From: Alphaproteobacteria bacterium
GTDB lineage: Bacteria > Pseudomonadota > Alphaproteobacteria > UBA828
Assembly: GCA_030604165.1 (NCBI GenBank)
Contig: JAUVWK010000204.1
Coordinates: forward strand, 1 to 5,660
Length of the DNA stretch: 5,660 bases
Direction: 5' to 3'
Under the pieces are notes generated by a model. The model did no database searches. It was not told where the DNA came from and saw nothing but the letters and a program-made list of their open reading frames with translations. This document shows positions 5,443 through 5,660 of this stretch, piece by piece (the first letter of the stretch is position 1; each line of letters starts with the position of its first letter). The position numbers and the translations under genes were made by a program.

Positions 5443-5485
5443 ACTTCTCCCACATTTTGTGTATCATTGCGTTTCAGGCGTGTTC
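5394..5485. repeat. Long-spaced imperfect inverted repeat at the comF / integrase junction
   Basis: GAAC-GCA-CCTGAAAC (5394-5408) is mirrored by GAAC-ACG-CCTGAAAC (reverse complement of 5471-5485): 12 of 15 positions match, with 8 contiguous. With a 2-nt offset the similarity continues inward (AATGTAAC versus AATGATAC). The arms bracket the direct TCCCACA repeats and the proposed comF GTG start. This could be a recombination or regulatory site; its function is unknown. Confidence 0.6.
5437..5454. repeat. Two direct repeats TCCCACA, 11-bp period
   Basis: Copies occupy 5437-5443 and 5448-5454, one helical turn apart. One contains the proposed comF start codon and the other its SD on the opposite strand. 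Their CCCA core is shared with the repeats at 5504-5535, so they may be further, weaker copies of the same protein-binding site. Confidence 0.5.
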
Positions 5486-5503
5486 GCACTGTTGCCCGCG
5501 AAC

Positions 5504-5535
5504 CGCTACCCAAATCGCTACCCAAGCGCTACCCA
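5504..5535 (+). repeat. Three phased direct repeats CGCTACCCA, candidate integrase arm-type sites
   Basis: Exact 9-bp copies begin at 5504, 5516 and 5527, with periods of 12 and 11 bp, so they lie on nearly the same face of the DNA. They end 15 bp before the integrase ATG. Tyrosine integrases with an N-terminal arm-binding domain bind short direct repeats beside att, and in P4-like elements these lie upstream of int and overlap its promoter. The repeats are certain; the role is inferred. Confidence 0.7.
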
Positions 5536-5550
5536 CAGCGAGATCAGGCC

Positions 5551-5660
5551 ATGCGGTTCACGGACCGATCCATAAAGGCACTTAAGCCCAAGGTTGGGCG
5601 GTACGACGTGTGGCAGGACGGCCAGACGGGATTTGGCGTCAGGATCGCGCCGAGCGGCAG
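5551..5660 (+). CDS. int: P4-type tyrosine recombinase/integrase with DUF4102 arm-binding domain, N-terminal fragment
   Basis: Only the first 36 codons are in the window; the gene continues past the right edge. The N-terminus MRFTDRSIKALKPK, then YDVWQD and GFGVRIAPSGR, matches the DUF4102 (arm-type DNA-binding) domain found at the start of P4-type tyrosine integrases in genomic islands and prophages. The family enzyme cuts and rejoins att sites to integrate or excise the element. The catalytic R-H-R-Y domain is not visible, so intactness cannot be judged. ATG 5551 is the first sensible start for this domain; the SD is weak (AGG 3 nt upstream, or GAGA farther). Three direct repeats just upstream are likely its arm sites, which could also allow autorepression as known for P4 Int. 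Confidence 0.85.
   Translation, partial: MRFTDRSIKALKPKVGRYDVWQDGQTGFGVRIAPSG

Larger units (their letters stand above)
5443..5660 (+). mobile_element. Putative int-proximal end of an integrative element, right side open
   Basis: The housekeeping run ends at comF and is followed at once by clustered repeats and the start of an integrase gene pointing out of the window. I see no tRNA or tRNA 3' fragment between comF and int, so the insertion site is not the common tRNA type on this side. The exact left boundary is not visible; it could lie anywhere from about 5380 to 5500. Cargo and the other end are outside the window. Confidence 0.5.

Noticed and set aside
5443..5550. tRNA gene or tRNA 3' fragment as integration target
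   Set aside because: Neither strand shows a T-arm motif (GGTTCRA) with an acceptor stem or a CCA end.

Overview
The window is GC-rich, tightly packed DNA that fits an alphaproteobacterium. The gene set and order support this: aspartokinase (lysC) is divergent from ubiG, followed by a DUF1178 zinc-ribbon protein, a NIT1-type carbon-nitrogen hydrolase and a ComF-family phosphoribosyltransferase. I know this neighbourhood from many alphaproteobacterial chromosomes, usually with a glutaredoxin gene (grxC) between comF and the hydrolase. I cannot fix genus or order from sequence alone; Rhodospirillales-like is a guess.

Layout, left to right. Positions 1-305 (minus) hold the N-terminal third of a nitronate monooxygenase-type flavoprotein that overlaps the end of lysC (295-1515, minus). 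A 188-bp gap with overlapping divergent promoter candidates separates lysC from ubiG (1704-2528, plus). ubiG converges on, and overlaps by 13 bp, a DUF1178 gene (2516-2995, minus). A 122-bp AT-rich divergent gap with a 21-bp operator-like inverted repeat leads to a small SAM-dependent methyltransferase (3118-3651, plus). This converges, 7 bp apart, on the carbon-nitrogen hydrolase (3659-4540, minus). Next is a ~100-bp cluster of dyad repeats (4561-4660), at the place where grxC would be expected. comF follows (4669-5442, minus). The last 110 bases are the start of a P4-type (DUF4102-type) tyrosine integrase (5551 to the edge, plus), preceded by three helically phased copies of CGCTACCCA.

How the genes relate. 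lysC feeds the aspartate pathway (lysine, threonine, methionine, diaminopimelate). ubiG performs the O-methylations of ubiquinone synthesis. The hydrolase probably repairs deaminated glutathione. The ComF and DUF1178 proteins are conserved neighbours of less certain role. These are housekeeping genes.

The most interesting part is the right edge. It looks like the int-proximal end of an integrative element that entered just upstream of comF, possibly replacing comF's native start and promoter. The cargo lies outside the window, so no new system can be claimed here. Secondary points are the methyltransferase inserted against the usual operon direction, the missing grxC, and the palindromic element in its place.
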